DNA from: Palsa-504 sp963822765
Lineage (GTDB): Bacteria > Actinomycetota > Actinomycetes > Streptosporangiales > Streptosporangiaceae
Direction: 5' to 3'
Assembly (NCBI GenBank): GCA_963822765.1
Contig: CAWGJL010000050.1
Coordinates: 244,097 to 308,096, forward strand
Length of the DNA: 64,000 nucleotides
Part shown: positions 8,277 to 16,899 of the stretch, piece by piece
Numbering within the stretch: the stretch's first letter is position 1
How the letters are laid out: each line of letters begins with the position of its first letter
Position numbers and translations under genes: made by a program
The notes under the pieces: model-generated
What the model saw: only the letters and a program-made list of their open reading frames with translations
Told to the model about the DNA's origin: nothing
Databases searched by the model: none

Positions 8277-8651
8277 GTCCGGGACCTGTTCCTGGTCGCC
8301 GTCCTGCACTTCATCCCCGACAGCGGTCAGCCCGCGGACATCATCGCCACCCTGCGCGACGCGCTCGCCCCCGGCAGCTACCTCGTCATCTGCCACGCCT
8401 GCCGGGACGAGCAGCCCAGCCTGGCGGACTCGTTCGAGACCGTCTACAACAGCCGCGTCACCGCCCAGCTGAGCATGCGCACCCGCGCCGAGATCACCAG
8501 CCTGTGCGACGGCTTCACCCTCCTGGACCCCGGCCTGGTCTGGATCCCCCAGTGGCGCCCCGACTCCCCGGACGACGTCCCCGAGGACCCCACCAAGTAC
8601 TGGGCCCTAGTCGGCGTCGCCCGCTACGACGGCCCCCCGCGCTCCGCCTGA
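8274..8651 (+). pseudogene. DUF574 SAM-dependent methyltransferase, C-terminal fragment
   Basis: Plus-strand reading gives VAVLHFIPD, LRDALAPGSYLVICHACRD, then LLDPGLVWIPQWRPD and WALVGVARYDG, stop at 8649-8651. This matches the second half of the actinobacterial DUF574 (Methyltransf_19) family. The SAM-binding N-terminal half and the start codon are missing. It abuts the SpoIIE fragment tail-to-front, so two broken genes have been joined. Confidence 0.7.
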
Positions 8652-8672
8652 CCGGTCCGGCGCACCAGCGCC

Positions 8673-8740
8673 CGTTCGGAAAGATCAAATTCTTCTTTTT
8701 ACCGAACGGTCCGTGGCTCAACCCGTCCAGGACCGGTAAA
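8673..8740 (+). repeat. Dispersed CCGAACG repeat, copy A
   Basis: CGTTCGG (8673-8679) and CCGAACG (8702-8708) form a 7-bp stem around an AT-rich loop. The following GGTCCGTGGCTCAACC is shared, with substitutions, by copy C at 13321. It lies just after the methyltransferase relic. Confidence 0.55.
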
Positions 8741-8785
8741 GGCAAGCCCTGCTCGGTATCGCCCTGGGATCGCTACGCTGACCGC

Positions 8786-10192
8786 GTGGCATCGAAGAAG
8801 CGGCGTTCCGGGAAGCCCAGAACGCCCCGCCAGGGGATCAGCGGCAACCCGCAGCGGCGCGCCGGGCAACTGGCACAGCGGCGGCCGGGCAGACCGGACG
8901 ATCTCTCGCTGCTGGACATGGCCTACGCTCTGGCCGGCGGAGCGGAACCCGCCCCCTGGTGGGACGAGTCCTACCGGCGGATTCTCGCCGCTGCCCGCGC
9001 CGTTGCCTGGCCGTCCCGCCTCGTCGACCTGGAGACGCAAGCCTGCCAGATCGTGGGTGACGAATTCTACGAACGACTCAACTCAGGGCTGGCCGGACTG
9101 CACCCGTCCCAGTGGCTGCGCGCGCTGACCGAGCAGACCGGGGCGGCCCTGCAGGCGTCGGTGGCCGCCGGCACCGACGACTGGCCGCAGCTGTGGGCGC
9201 TGCTGTGCGGACTGGCGCTGACCACACCGCCCGGCGACACCGAGAGCGAGACCGCGAAGCTGGCCCGCGCGACCTTCCCCGACATCCAGGACCCCTACGT
9301 GACCGCGCTGGCCGAAGCGGGCCAGGCCGCCAAGCTGCTGGCCGACCGCGGACTGCCTCCCGGTACCGGGCTCCCGGCCGATGGCTGCCGGGCGGCCGGG
9401 AATCCCCTGATCGCGTGCGACGCGTACGGCAGCCGGTTCCTGCTGGTGGCCCCGTTCGGCTACGACCATGAGCCGACCGACCACTGGTACGCCTGGGACA
9501 TCGACTCGTGCTGGCTCCTCACCGTCGCAGGGGCCGGCGTGTTCGAGTCGGCCGAAGACGCGCTGGCCGAATGGCAGCACGCCGTCGGACCCGCCGCCGG
9601 GACGGAGCTGTCACCGGGCACGCCCGAGCTGGCCGCCCGGCTGCTGGCAACCGCTCTGAGGACCGGGCCGATGTCGGACATCCTGGAGGGAAGCGAGCCC
9701 CGGGAGCTCATCCGGGAGTACTACCGGCTCCGCCGCCGCGCCCGCCTCCTCGCCGGATCCGCCGGCGTCACGGCCGCCAGCACTGCGCCCTCGCCTGGCG
9801 ACAGCGACGCGGGCCCGGCACGCGAGGCGTTCCTGGGCTGGTACGCGGCACAGCACGACGATGTTCCGCCGGACGTGGCCGACGTTGTGGACCTGATCCT
9901 CTACGAGTGGGGACCGCAACCCGAAGAGCACTCGCGCTACGCCTGCTCACCGCACCGGATCGAGATGACGGCGCGCCTGATCCGTGACGGCTACTACCCC
10001 GACCACGCTAACGCGGCGCTCCGCCTGCTGCCGGAGTGGACCCAGTGGTGCATCGAGCAGAGCGCCCTCACCGCCGACTTCGCGGCCCGCTCCCGCGCCG
10101 CCGCCCTCACCGAGGCCGCGTCACTGGTCAGCGACGAGGCCCGCGATCCGGCCCCCAACCAGAACGAGCCGCCGTTCCGCCGCCAGGAGTAA
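8786..10192 (+). CDS. Hypothetical protein, 468 residues
   Basis: GTG at 8786 begins ASKKRRSGKPRTPRQ, a basic, disordered N-terminus similar in style to the DUF2786 protein at 13125. The rest is a soluble, mostly helical protein with a central beta-rich part (YGSRFLLVAPFGYDHE, then DHWYAWDIDSCW) and a C-terminal helical domain with a YACSPHRIE segment. No catalytic motif or known family was recognised. Third-position GC is high and even, so it looks like a real gene. It is flanked by copies of the CCGAACG repeat on both sides. Confidence 0.65.
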   Translation: MASKKRRSGKPRTPRQGISGNPQRRAGQLAQRRPGRPDDLSLLDMAYALAGGAEPAPWWDESYRRILAAARAVAWPSRLVDLETQACQIVGDEFYERLNSGLAGLHPSQWLRALTEQTGAALQASVAAGTDDWPQLWALLCGLALTTPPGDTESETAKLARATFPDIQDPYVTALAEAGQAAKLLADRGLPPGTGLPADGCRAAGNPLIACDAYGSRFLLVAPFGYDHEPTDHWYAWDIDSCWLLTVAGAGVFESAEDALAEWQHAVGPAAGTELSPGTPELAARLLATALRTGPMSDILEGSEPRELIREYYRLRRRARLLAGSAGVTAASTAPSPGDSDAGPAREAFLGWYAAQHDDVPPDVADVVDLILYEWGPQPEEHSRYACSPHRIEMTARLIRDGYYPDHANAALRLLPEWTQWCIEQSALTADFAARSRAAALTEAASLVSDEARDPAPNQNEPPFRRQE

Positions 10193-10216
10193 ACGTCCTG
10201 GCCTAGCCTGTCCAGG

Positions 10217-10262
10217 GATAATTCACATTCTTTTTCCGAACGAACGGTGGTGCTTGCCCCAG
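10217..10262 (+). repeat. Dispersed CCGAACG repeat, copy B
   Basis: An AT-rich run ends in TTTTTCCGAACG (core 10236-10242), followed by GGTGGTGCTTGCC. The right part matches copy D at 18244. It lies 25 bases after the stop of the preceding gene. The rest of 10193-10449 shows no gene. Confidence 0.5.
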
Positions 10263-10449
10263 GGGGATTCGGGTTAGCCGGGCACACACCAGGTGATACG
10301 AGCGCCACCGCGCCACGGTTCGGCCGGCCGCGGGCCGGGATCAGCAGCATCCGTACCACACTCGCGTCGGCTGAAGGTACCGGACGGGTGCTGAGCGACT
10401 CGGCCTCGCTCCTCCAGCCTGTCCATGGCCATACTTTCAGGCTCCATTG

Positions 10450-10920
10450 TCACCAGCGAGAAAGCACATTCTGATCGAGGATCGTCGTGGCTGCCTCGCG
10501 GGCTCGGGTGGCGACGGCGATGGCATCGTCTACGTCGTCGGCGGCAGGGCCGGGGCTGTTGCTGCTGGGATACTCAAAGCTGTTCCGTGCCCGGCGGATC
10601 CTCCCGAACGACCGGAAGACGCGTACTGTCGCACCGAACTGGGCGGTGACAACTTCCTGCACCGCGAGATGCCCGCCCCGGCTGGTTGCCCGCAGCCCCT
10701 GTGCCTCAAGCAGGCTCGCGGCGCTCTTGCGCAGGGCGTCATAGGCCAGCTGGTAGGCACCGGACAAGTCTCCGGCTACCTTGGCCGCAGACGCGGTGGC
10801 AAGGTGACGGCCTGCGTCCTCTAGCATGCGGCCTGCGATCGTGAGGTCTGGGGTGACTCGGTCTACTTCCCCCGCGTCGATCAGTTCGCGCACACGCTCG
10901 CGCCCAGGTTCCCAGCTCAT
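10450..10920 (-). CDS. HEPN-domain protein (probable toxin of a HEPN/MNT pair)
   Basis: 156 residues from ATG 10920. All-helical, with YQLAYDALRKSAASLLEAQGL followed by RRARNSFEYPSS; the family is the SAV_6107-like HEPN group. Here the usual RxxxxH is replaced by RARNSFEY, so RNase activity is not assured. Its start overlaps the nucleotidyltransferase stop by four bases (ATGA), the classical arrangement of HEPN/MNT modules in which the transferase modifies and silences the HEPN partner. Confidence 0.75.
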   Translation of the reverse strand: MSWEPGRERVRELIDAGEVDRVTPDLTIAGRMLEDAGRHLATASAAKVAGDLSGAYQLAYDALRKSAASLLEAQGLRATSRGGHLAVQEVVTAQFGATVRVFRSFGRIRRARNSFEYPSSNSPGPAADDVDDAIAVATRAREAATTILDQNVLSRW

Positions 10921-11507
10921 GAGCTCCCCTCCGGGATAGGAACGGGGACGAGCGGGCGCCGTGTTACCTCGGCATGGAATCCGTCGTCGCCGGAGTGCCA
11001 CCAGTCGGCTGAGCGGATGGTCACATTGACCTCACGGGCAAGGCGAGCTCCCGCACGCTGAGCCGCATCATCCAGCGCGTCACGGTCAGGCCTGCCGATG
11101 ACAAGGACATCCAGGTCAGCAGGTGGATGACCCTCCTGTCCGGCATACCGGGCAGCCCAGGACCCGAATAGGTACGCGTTCTCGATACCGGGCACGTCGG
11201 CGAGCTCGTCAGCGAGAACCTGACGAGGGCCGAAGGATCGGAGCAGAAGTTCTGTCAGCGGCCCCGTCAACGGCGACCGCGCAGCCTTGACGAGCCGGGT
11301 CTTCCCGACTCGCCTGGAGGTCATTACTCCCGCCCGTTCCGCCCGTACTATCTCGCGCTGCACTGACGACACGGCGGCCCCAACCCGCGAGGCCAGTTCA
11401 GTGAGCGTCCACTCCCGGTCAGGATTGAGCAGGACCAGGGTGAGCACCTCCGCCTGCAGCCGAGAACGCAGCAGCGGCAGCAGGGGCGGCGGTGCAGACT
11501 TTTGCAT
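10917..11507 (-). CDS. Winged-helix nucleotidyltransferase (MNT partner)
   Basis: 196 residues from ATG 11507. An N-terminal winged helix (LTELASRVGAAVSSVQREIV) is fused to a Pol-beta-type nucleotidyltransferase with GSWAARYAG and the DLDVLVIG acidic pair. The fusion suggests the protein both represses its own operon and nucleotidylates the HEPN partner. Starts further upstream (11528, 11687) are possible; the sequence before 11507 contains TGCACTGTATCGTGCA, a possible operator. Confidence 0.8.
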   Translation of the reverse strand: MQKSAPPPLLPLLRSRLQAEVLTLVLLNPDREWTLTELASRVGAAVSSVQREIVRAERAGVMTSRRVGKTRLVKAARSPLTGPLTELLLRSFGPRQVLADELADVPGIENAYLFGSWAARYAGQEGHPPADLDVLVIGRPDRDALDDAAQRAGARLAREVNVTIRSADWWHSGDDGFHAEVTRRPLVPVPIPEGSS

Positions 11508-11661
11508 ATCCTGCACGATACAGTGCATGACGCGGAAAAATAAAGACGCATGTCCCGGCCAAAGTTCGAAGGCATCGCAGTGCGTGGGGCGTACGGCCCG
11601 GAAATGCCGCCTGCCAGCGCCTGCCGAATGGCGTCCTCGCGAAGAGCAACGACGACGCCGC

Positions 11662-13125
11662 TCAGGCGGATTCGGCAGTGACCTCACGGTGACCGTGCAG
11701 CGCCGCTGTGTCGGCGGCTGCCCGGCCGGAATACCAGCCTTCTGAGTCGCTTACGCGGCCGGTCCGGTGATATGAGACGCTGTCGCCGAACATCTCATCG
11801 ACCGCATCGTCGACGGCCTGGTGCCGGGCCGCGAGCACGGGCAGCAAATTCCGGCCTGGCGCCTCGGCCGCCACCTGGCGTTCCGCGTCCCCCGTAGCCC
11901 CGGCCAGCCGCTCTCCGATCCGGATGGCGTAGGACATGAGGAACGACTGGCGGAACGCCCGGGTGCGCGATCGGCCGTACTGGTCCCGCTTCGCGCCGGC
12001 CCGCAGCATCGCGGTATTCGCCTGCACAAGCAGCGAGGTGAACAGCAGCTCAACGGCGTCGAGATCGGCGGGGAAGCCGATCACCGCCGACATCCCCAGG
12101 CTCTTGTACCACACGGCACGGCACCGGTTGGCCTTGGCGACCTCCTGGAGCAGCTGAGTCTTTGGCCCTTCGTACGGGTTGTCCACCGGCAGCCGCCGGC
12201 TGGCTGGCTCGTCCTTCCTGCCCGCCTCGGCCGCGAGCAGCGCGTGGTCGATGCTGTACTTTGCCATCAGCTCCTGCGCCCTGGCGGACAGCGCCTCGGC
12301 CTCCTCGGTGAACTCCGTGGATTCCGCCTTCGCGAGGAGGGCACGGATCTTGCCGAGGACCCGCTCGTCGGCGGTCCGCTCCTCGCCAGCCGCGGCGCCC
12401 GGCCTGGCCGCGGCACCGGGCCGTATCGTACCGGGCAGCGGGCACATCTGGGGCAGCACCGGCAGGTGGCCGAGCACGAAGAGCAGCTCCACCGCCGTTA
12501 TCAAGCTGTCCTGCGGACCGTCCCCCTCCCGGTCGCGCCACCGGCCGAGGTAAGCATCGTCACTTCCCCACCACACCTCGGTCCGGAGAGCGGACAGCTG
12601 TGCCAGCCAGCGGTCGTCCACCGTGGCGGCGGCGTAGCCGCGCATCTCGCCGGCGATCATGTCGGTGGCCATCCGGGCATGCGAGTCACCCTTCTCCCGG
12701 CCTGCATGCCGCACCAGCTCAGCGGGCTGCCAGCCGTGCCGCCAGGCGCCGGTCACCGACACGCGCAGGTAACTGACCAGCTCACGGCTGACGGTAGCGT
12801 CCCAGCCAGGCACCTGCCGCTGGCCGGCCAGCGCCTCCACCCACTCCATGAACTGGTCCTGCAGGCCGTGCGCAAGGGCGTGCAGGGCCTCGGTCACACC
12901 CAAGGCTGCAAGCTCCCGCTGAGACGGCTGCTTGGCCTGGGGCTGCGGCTCGCGTCGGATGTCGCGCCGCGTGGCGCGCCCCTGCCGGGGCGGGATGTCA
13001 TGCCGCTGGGTCCCGTCCGGTGTTCGCGACGGGCCGGACGGCGATGACGCGGCCGGCTGCGCTGCGCGCCGCTGCTTGCGCTCCCTCTCCTGCTTCAGCC
13101 GTCGCTGCCGGCTCGCCTTGCCCAC
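11662..13125 (-). CDS. DUF2786 domain protein
   Basis: 487 residues from GTG 13125, which follows GGGAGG. The N-terminus is basic (KASRQRRLKQERERKQRR), then a linker rich in proline and arginine. DUF2786 lies near residues 265-310 (VLGKIRALLAKAESTEFTEE, then ALSARAQELMAKYSIDHAL), followed by a conserved C-terminal part (YKSLGMSAVIGFPADLDAVE). The family occurs in phages and actinobacteria and its biochemistry is unknown. An upstream in-frame start at 13197 has no ribosome site. Confidence 0.8.
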   Translation of the reverse strand: MGKASRQRRLKQERERKQRRAAQPAASSPSGPSRTPDGTQRHDIPPRQGRATRRDIRREPQPQAKQPSQRELAALGVTEALHALAHGLQDQFMEWVEALAGQRQVPGWDATVSRELVSYLRVSVTGAWRHGWQPAELVRHAGREKGDSHARMATDMIAGEMRGYAAATVDDRWLAQLSALRTEVWWGSDDAYLGRWRDREGDGPQDSLITAVELLFVLGHLPVLPQMCPLPGTIRPGAAARPGAAAGEERTADERVLGKIRALLAKAESTEFTEEAEALSARAQELMAKYSIDHALLAAEAGRKDEPASRRLPVDNPYEGPKTQLLQEVAKANRCRAVWYKSLGMSAVIGFPADLDAVELLFTSLLVQANTAMLRAGAKRDQYGRSRTRAFRQSFLMSYAIRIGERLAGATGDAERQVAAEAPGRNLLPVLAARHQAVDDAVDEMFGDSVSYHRTGRVSDSEGWYSGRAAADTAALHGHREVTAESA

Positions 13126-13440
13126 GAAGCAGACCTCCCTGGCTTCGACCCTGCGGAAGATCCTGCCACGAGGCACTGACGAACCCCCGAGAGGCACGCC
13201 GACGGCTGTGTGCCATGAGCGCCGATGGAGGTTGCGATGTGCTCCAGTAGGTTGACCGCGAGCTCATAACCCAGCTCCAGGCCGCGAGCGCCGCGCCCGG
13301 CCCGGACCGTAGGGCCAGTACCGGTTCGGGATGAAGCAGTGCTTTTCGCCGAACGGGCCGTGGTTCAGGCTGCTCAGGATCCGGTCAGCCTGTGGCCGTG
13401 GCGCACTGGTCAGGACGCCGATGGTTCCTGGCGGTCCAGG
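13126..13440. other. Intergenic stretch without a gene
   Basis: About 315 bases between the DUF2786 start and the end of the AhpD-like gene. It contains the promoter region of the former and repeat copy C. No open frame here has family features. Confidence 0.5.
13321..13385 (+). repeat. Dispersed CCGAACG repeat, copy C
   Basis: GTTCGG (13324-13329) and CCGAAC (13349-13354) can pair. The following GGGCCGTGGTTCAGGCTG and the later GGATCCGGT align with copy A over about 40 bases. Confidence 0.55.
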
Positions 13441-13914
13441 TCAGCCGAACTGGCCGGGTTGGTAGTCGCCGGCGGGCTGCTGGGTGATGACGTTGAAGCG
13501 GTTGTAGAGGTTGATCAGCCCGATGACCCCGACCAGCGCCATGAGCTGGTCCTCGTCGTAGTACTTGGCCGCGTTCTGCCAAGCCTCGTCGGTGACGCCG
13601 CCCGCGGCGTCCGCGATGCGGGTGCCCTGCTCGGCGAGCTCGAGGGCGGCCCGTTCGGCGTCGGTGAACACGGGGGACTCCCGCCACACCGCGACCAGGT
13701 TGATCCGCTGCTGGCTTTCCCCGGCGGCTAGGGCGTCCTTGATGTGCATGTCGGTGCAGAACGCGCACCCGTTGATCTGGCTGGCGCGCAGCTTCACCAG
13801 CTCCTGCGTGGCGGCCGGCAGGCTCGAGTCGTGCAGCACCTTGCCCGCCGAGTTGATGTACTTGATGAGCTTCATGGCCATGGCGTTGCCGGCGTAGTTC
13901 AGACGCGCTTCCAT
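13441..13914 (-). CDS. Carboxymuconolactone decarboxylase/AhpD-like protein
   Basis: 157 residues, ATG 13914 after AAGGAG. The redox motif GCAFCTDMHIKDA contains the CxxC and nearby His of the AhpD-like alkylhydroperoxidase group, preceded by the usual ELVKLRASQINGC helix. Likely a small peroxidatic or disulfide-relay protein in the cytoplasm. It appears monocistronic. Confidence 0.88.
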   Translation of the reverse strand: MEARLNYAGNAMAMKLIKYINSAGKVLHDSSLPAATQELVKLRASQINGCAFCTDMHIKDALAAGESQQRINLVAVWRESPVFTDAERAALELAEQGTRIADAAGGVTDEAWQNAAKYYDEDQLMALVGVIGLINLYNRFNVITQQPAGDYQPGQFG

Positions 13915-14062
13915 GACGATCTCCTTCGTGCGGTTCGCTTGCGGTTACGTCCTCTATGACGCAACGCCCCACCCAGACGTAACATCTCCGGCAGCTCCAG
14001 TACCAGGATGTCTTCCCACGCGTTCAGCGGATCGCCGTAGACCAGTTCCAGCAGCGCGTCGT
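13915..14062 (-). other. Short open stretch, possible relic
   Basis: A minus-strand reading from ATG 14066 gives NDALLELVYGDPLNAWEDIL and LELPEML before losing character. It looks like the beginning of a real protein that has been cut by the AhpD-like gene, but I cannot name the family. Confidence 0.3.
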
Positions 14063-14971
14063 TCATCTGCGCGCGGAGGGCTCTTGCTCTTCGACTGCTC
14101 CGCCTAAAGCCGGATGCCGGTGGCGATGAGATGCGGGCCGAAGCCGGCCAGCTCGGGCACCCGCTCGATAGCCCGCGATACCTCCAGCGTGACAGAGCGG
14201 TCTACCGGATCCGCCAACCGCGCGTCCAGGTCGCCGAGTATGTACGCCGGTCCCTCGACGCTCACCAGGTCCATGACTGCCCCCTCCGATCTCGTCCAGC
14301 CGCCCGCGCGCCAGCTCACCCTCCTCGGCCAGCGCGTGGTTCATCACGCTGGCCGCCACATCGTTGGTGCGGTCGACGATCTGCCCCACGAGCGCGCGCA
14401 CGTGCGCTTCGTCGAAGTATTCCGCCGCCTCCAGGTGCTGCTCGTAGCCGACGAGGTAATCGATCACCGCGGTCCGTTCGGCCCAGTCTGGCCGCGGGAT
14501 CTCAGCGGCGAAGTACGCCCGCAGGTCCTCCGACATCGGCGAGAGCTCCGATCGGCCCGGGGCGCCCTGAACCGCGGGGCTGGTCGACATCAGCACCAGC
14601 GAGTCGACGCGATCGGGGTAAGCCAGCGCAACCTGCTGCGCGAGGGCACCGCCCATCGAGATACCGGCCAGGTGAGCGCTCCGCCGCCCGAGCGCGTCCA
14701 GCACCCCGACCACGTCGGCCGCCAGGTCCGCGCCCGTGTATCCCGGGGCCCCGGCTGGATAGCTGACCGAACGCCCGGTGTCACGATGGTCGTACCGGAT
14801 GACAAACCGCCCGCCGGCCGCCAGCCGCTGGCAGAACTCCTCCTCCCACCAGTCCATCGACCCGCCCATGCCGCTGATGAGCAAGATCGTCGGGTCGGCC
14901 GCGTCGCCAATGGCGTCCACGCACAGGTCAACACCGTTAACCTCGATCATCCGGGCGTCGTCCATAACCAT
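14063..14971 (-). pseudogene. Alpha/beta hydrolase whose C-terminus is replaced by a methyltransferase tail
   Basis: The first ~225 residues are a normal alpha/beta hydrolase: LLISGMGGSMDWWEEEF, RYDHRDTGRS, nucleophile GISMGGALAQQ. After RGRLDEI (about 14290) the strand that should carry the catalytic Asp and His is lost. Another frame (14104-14283) instead encodes the last ~55 residues of a class I methyltransferase (YILGDLDARLADP, VPELAGFGPHLIATG). The nucleophile is present without its partners, so the enzyme should be dead. It follows the reductase gene directly (gap of five bases), implying co-transcription. Confidence 0.7.
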
Positions 14972-14976
14972 CCGCA

Positions 14977-15537
14977 CTACAACCTGGCAGGGCGGTACCG
15001 GACGTTCACGGCCAACCTAGGATCGCTTTCCCCGACCCGGTGGAGCCGGACCGGCTTGCCGCCAGGGTTGTCATACAGCCGGACGCCGTCGCCAAGCAGG
15101 ACCGGCAGAATGTGCAGGTCGATCTCGTCGATCAGCCCCAGCTCGAGCAGCTGACGGCCGATGGTGGGCGAGAACACCTCGAGGTTCTTGCCGCCGGCCG
15201 CCGCCAGCCCGATCCGCACCGCCTCCGCCGGGTCGCAGCTAAGGAACGTGACTCCCTCGCCGGGCGTCGCGTCCTCAGGGTGGTGGGTGAGCACGAAGAT
15301 CGGCCCCGCCCAGGCGCCGCCGTACGGCCGGCGGCCGTCGATGGCCTGGTCCCAGCCTTTGCGGCCGCCCAGGATAGCGCCCGTCGTCGTGATGTACTCC
15401 TCGTGCAGCCCCGGACGGACTGAGCCCCCGCTCATCCAGTCCATCCCGTCCTCCGGCCCGGCCACGAACCCGTCCAGGGACATCGCGAAGTGAAAGAGCA
15501 CCTTCCCTTCCGCGGTCTGCGGCGCGGTGTCGCCCAT
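14977..15537 (-). CDS. RibD C-terminal/dihydrofolate reductase-like protein
   Basis: 186 residues, ATG 15537 after AGGAGGCG. The start FHFAMSLDGFVAGPEDGMDW, central GGRKGW and GGKNLEVFSPTIGRQLLELG, and DLHILPVLLGDGVRL are typical of the small RibD_C reductases of actinobacteria. These bind NADPH but physiological substrates are mostly unknown. It is divergent from an HxlR regulator, with TTGCAA boxes between them, so it is probably controlled by that protein. Confidence 0.88.
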   Translation of the reverse strand: MGDTAPQTAEGKVLFHFAMSLDGFVAGPEDGMDWMSGGSVRPGLHEEYITTTGAILGGRKGWDQAIDGRRPYGGAWAGPIFVLTHHPEDATPGEGVTFLSCDPAEAVRIGLAAAGGKNLEVFSPTIGRQLLELGLIDEIDLHILPVLLGDGVRLYDNPGGKPVRLHRVGESDPRLAVNVRYRPARL

Positions 15538-15558
15538 GTGTCGCCTCCTGCGATCTGC

Positions 15559-15611
15559 TTGCAAATTGCAATCGGTAGGTCCACGCTAGGCCAACTGATG
15601 GTAGATTGCAA
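15559..15611. promoter_or_regulatory. HxlR operator region: three TTGCAA boxes
   Basis: TTGCAAATTGCAA at 15559-15571 and a third TTGCAA at 15606-15611. Each box is a perfect palindrome. They lie in the divergent promoter region of the reductase and the HxlR gene. Confidence 0.6.
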
Positions 15612-15635
15612 CCAGTTCGTCAGGTGAGGTGCGAG

Positions 15636-16121
15636 GTGGCGGAGCCGGCCCGGTCGGGCTGCCCGATCAATGCTGCGGTCGAGGCGTTCGGCGACAGCTG
15701 GAGCCTGCTCGTGCTGCGGGACGTGATGTTCGGCAATCGCCGCTACTTCAGGGAGCTGCTGGCCGGCTCCGAGGAGGGGATCGCCTCCAACATCCTGGCC
15801 GACCGGCTGAAGCGGCTGGTCAGCGCCGGCCTGCTGACCCGCGAGGACGCGGGGCCGGGACGGCGGGCCGCCTACAGCCTGACCGAGGCGTCGATTCAGC
15901 TGGTGCCCGTCTTCGCCCAGCTGGGCGAGTGGGGCCTGCACCACCGCCCGACCACGAAGCGGCTCCGGGTACGAGCCGAACTGCTGGCCGACGGCGGCCC
16001 GGAGCTGTGGCGTGAGTTCATGGCCGAGCTGCGGACCATCCACCTCGGCGAACCGGCGCCAGAACGGGACGGTCCCAGCATCACGGACCGCCTGGCGGGG
16101 GTCTACGCCGCCGCGCTTTAA
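15636..16121 (+). CDS. HxlR family transcriptional regulator
   Basis: 161 residues from GTG 15636, preceded by GTGAGG. The winged helix is clear: CPINAAVEAFGDSWSLLVLRD, RRYFRELL, ASNILADRLKRLVSAGLL, then the wing GPGRRAAYSLTE. The C-terminal helix mediates dimerisation. A TTG at 15606 in the same frame lies inside an operator box and is less likely. Probably senses an electrophile or related signal and controls the adjacent reductase. Confidence 0.85.
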   Translation: MAEPARSGCPINAAVEAFGDSWSLLVLRDVMFGNRRYFRELLAGSEEGIASNILADRLKRLVSAGLLTREDAGPGRRAAYSLTEASIQLVPVFAQLGEWGLHHRPTTKRLRVRAELLADGGPELWREFMAELRTIHLGEPAPERDGPSITDRLAGVYAAAL

Positions 16122-16169
16122 TGTCCCTTGTGGACTTCCCGGTTCCCTGACCGTTTGTTCCTGGCCGAG

Positions 16170-16571
16170 CTACGCGTCATTGTCCGGATCGGGCGCTACT
16201 ACCGTTTCCGGCTCGTAGGACTTTGCCAGCTCCGGAAACTCCGCTCGCATGATGTCCATCGCCTGCTCTTCCAGAACCGGCACTTCCTCCCGGGAGATCT
16301 GCCAGACAACTGCCCAGTCGACACTGAAGTACTTGTGCACTGCGAGGTTGCGGAACGCCCGGATCTGGCGCCAGGCCACGTCCGGGTACCGGTCTCGCAG
16401 GGCATCTGGAAGCGCACTCGCGATCTCACCCAGCAGAAGCAAACGGTAGAGGACCGCATCTCGCAGCACCCGGTCGTCATCCCAGTGCTCGCGGCTGATG
16501 CCATCCAGGTACTCGCAAATGGCGCGCGTGCTGTCTACAAGGTCCGCGACATAAAGCTCGTCATGCCGCAT
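16170..16571 (-). CDS. hepT: HepT-like HEPN ribonuclease toxin
   Basis: 133 residues. The helical DUF86 fold carries the catalytic Rx4HxY motif as RNLAVHKY, in the context WRQIRAFRNLAVHKYFS. In characterised pairs the tyrosine of this motif is AMPylated by MntA, which neutralises the RNase. It overlaps the mntA gene by 11 bases and is downstream of it, the standard order. Confidence 0.88.
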   Translation of the reverse strand: MRHDELYVADLVDSTRAICEYLDGISREHWDDDRVLRDAVLYRLLLLGEIASALPDALRDRYPDVAWRQIRAFRNLAVHKYFSVDWAVVWQISREEVPVLEEQAMDIMRAEFPELAKSYEPETVVAPDPDNDA

Positions 16572-16860
16572 ATAGGACCTGCGCGTCGGCCAGGACCTGA
16601 TCCCGGATGACCCGGTGCAGGCCCTCCTTCGGGACTAGGTCAACAGGCCGGCCGAACAGCTTCTCCAGGTCGTCTTGCAGAGCGAAATAGGACATTCCCA
16701 GGTCATTTCCTGGTACGCGCACGTAGAGCAGGTCAACATCGCTGTCCGGCCGGGCGTCCCCGCGCGCAACCGACCCGAAGACGGACAACTCCGCAATGCC
16801 GTACCTCTGGCACAGTTCAGCCAGGCGCAGCCCCAGTGCCTTGATCTCGTCCAGGGTCAC
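16561..16860 (-). CDS. mntA: MntA-like minimal nucleotidyltransferase antitoxin
   Basis: 99 residues from GTG 16860, which lies 9 bases after GGAGGGAGC; a start at 16893 is possible but unsupported. The motif GSVARGDARPDSDVDLLY has the GSx10DxD catalytic pattern. Its role is to AMPylate the HepT partner with ATP. Forms a two-gene operon with hepT. Confidence 0.87.
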   Translation of the reverse strand: MTLDEIKALGLRLAELCQRYGIAELSVFGSVARGDARPDSDVDLLYVRVPGNDLGMSYFALQDDLEKLFGRPVDLVPKEGLHRVIRDQVLADAQVLYAA

Positions 16861-16899
16861 GCGAGTTGCTCCCTCCGCCGACCTGCGCAACATCCTACG

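Noticed and set aside
8258..8785. Upstream extension of the 8786 gene
   Set aside because: It overlaps the methyltransferase relic in another frame and is low-complexity Pro/Arg; GTG 8786 starts the regular protein.
11821..13047. 408-codon plus-strand frame
   Set aside because: Antisense to the DUF2786 gene, which has a recognisable domain and ribosome site.
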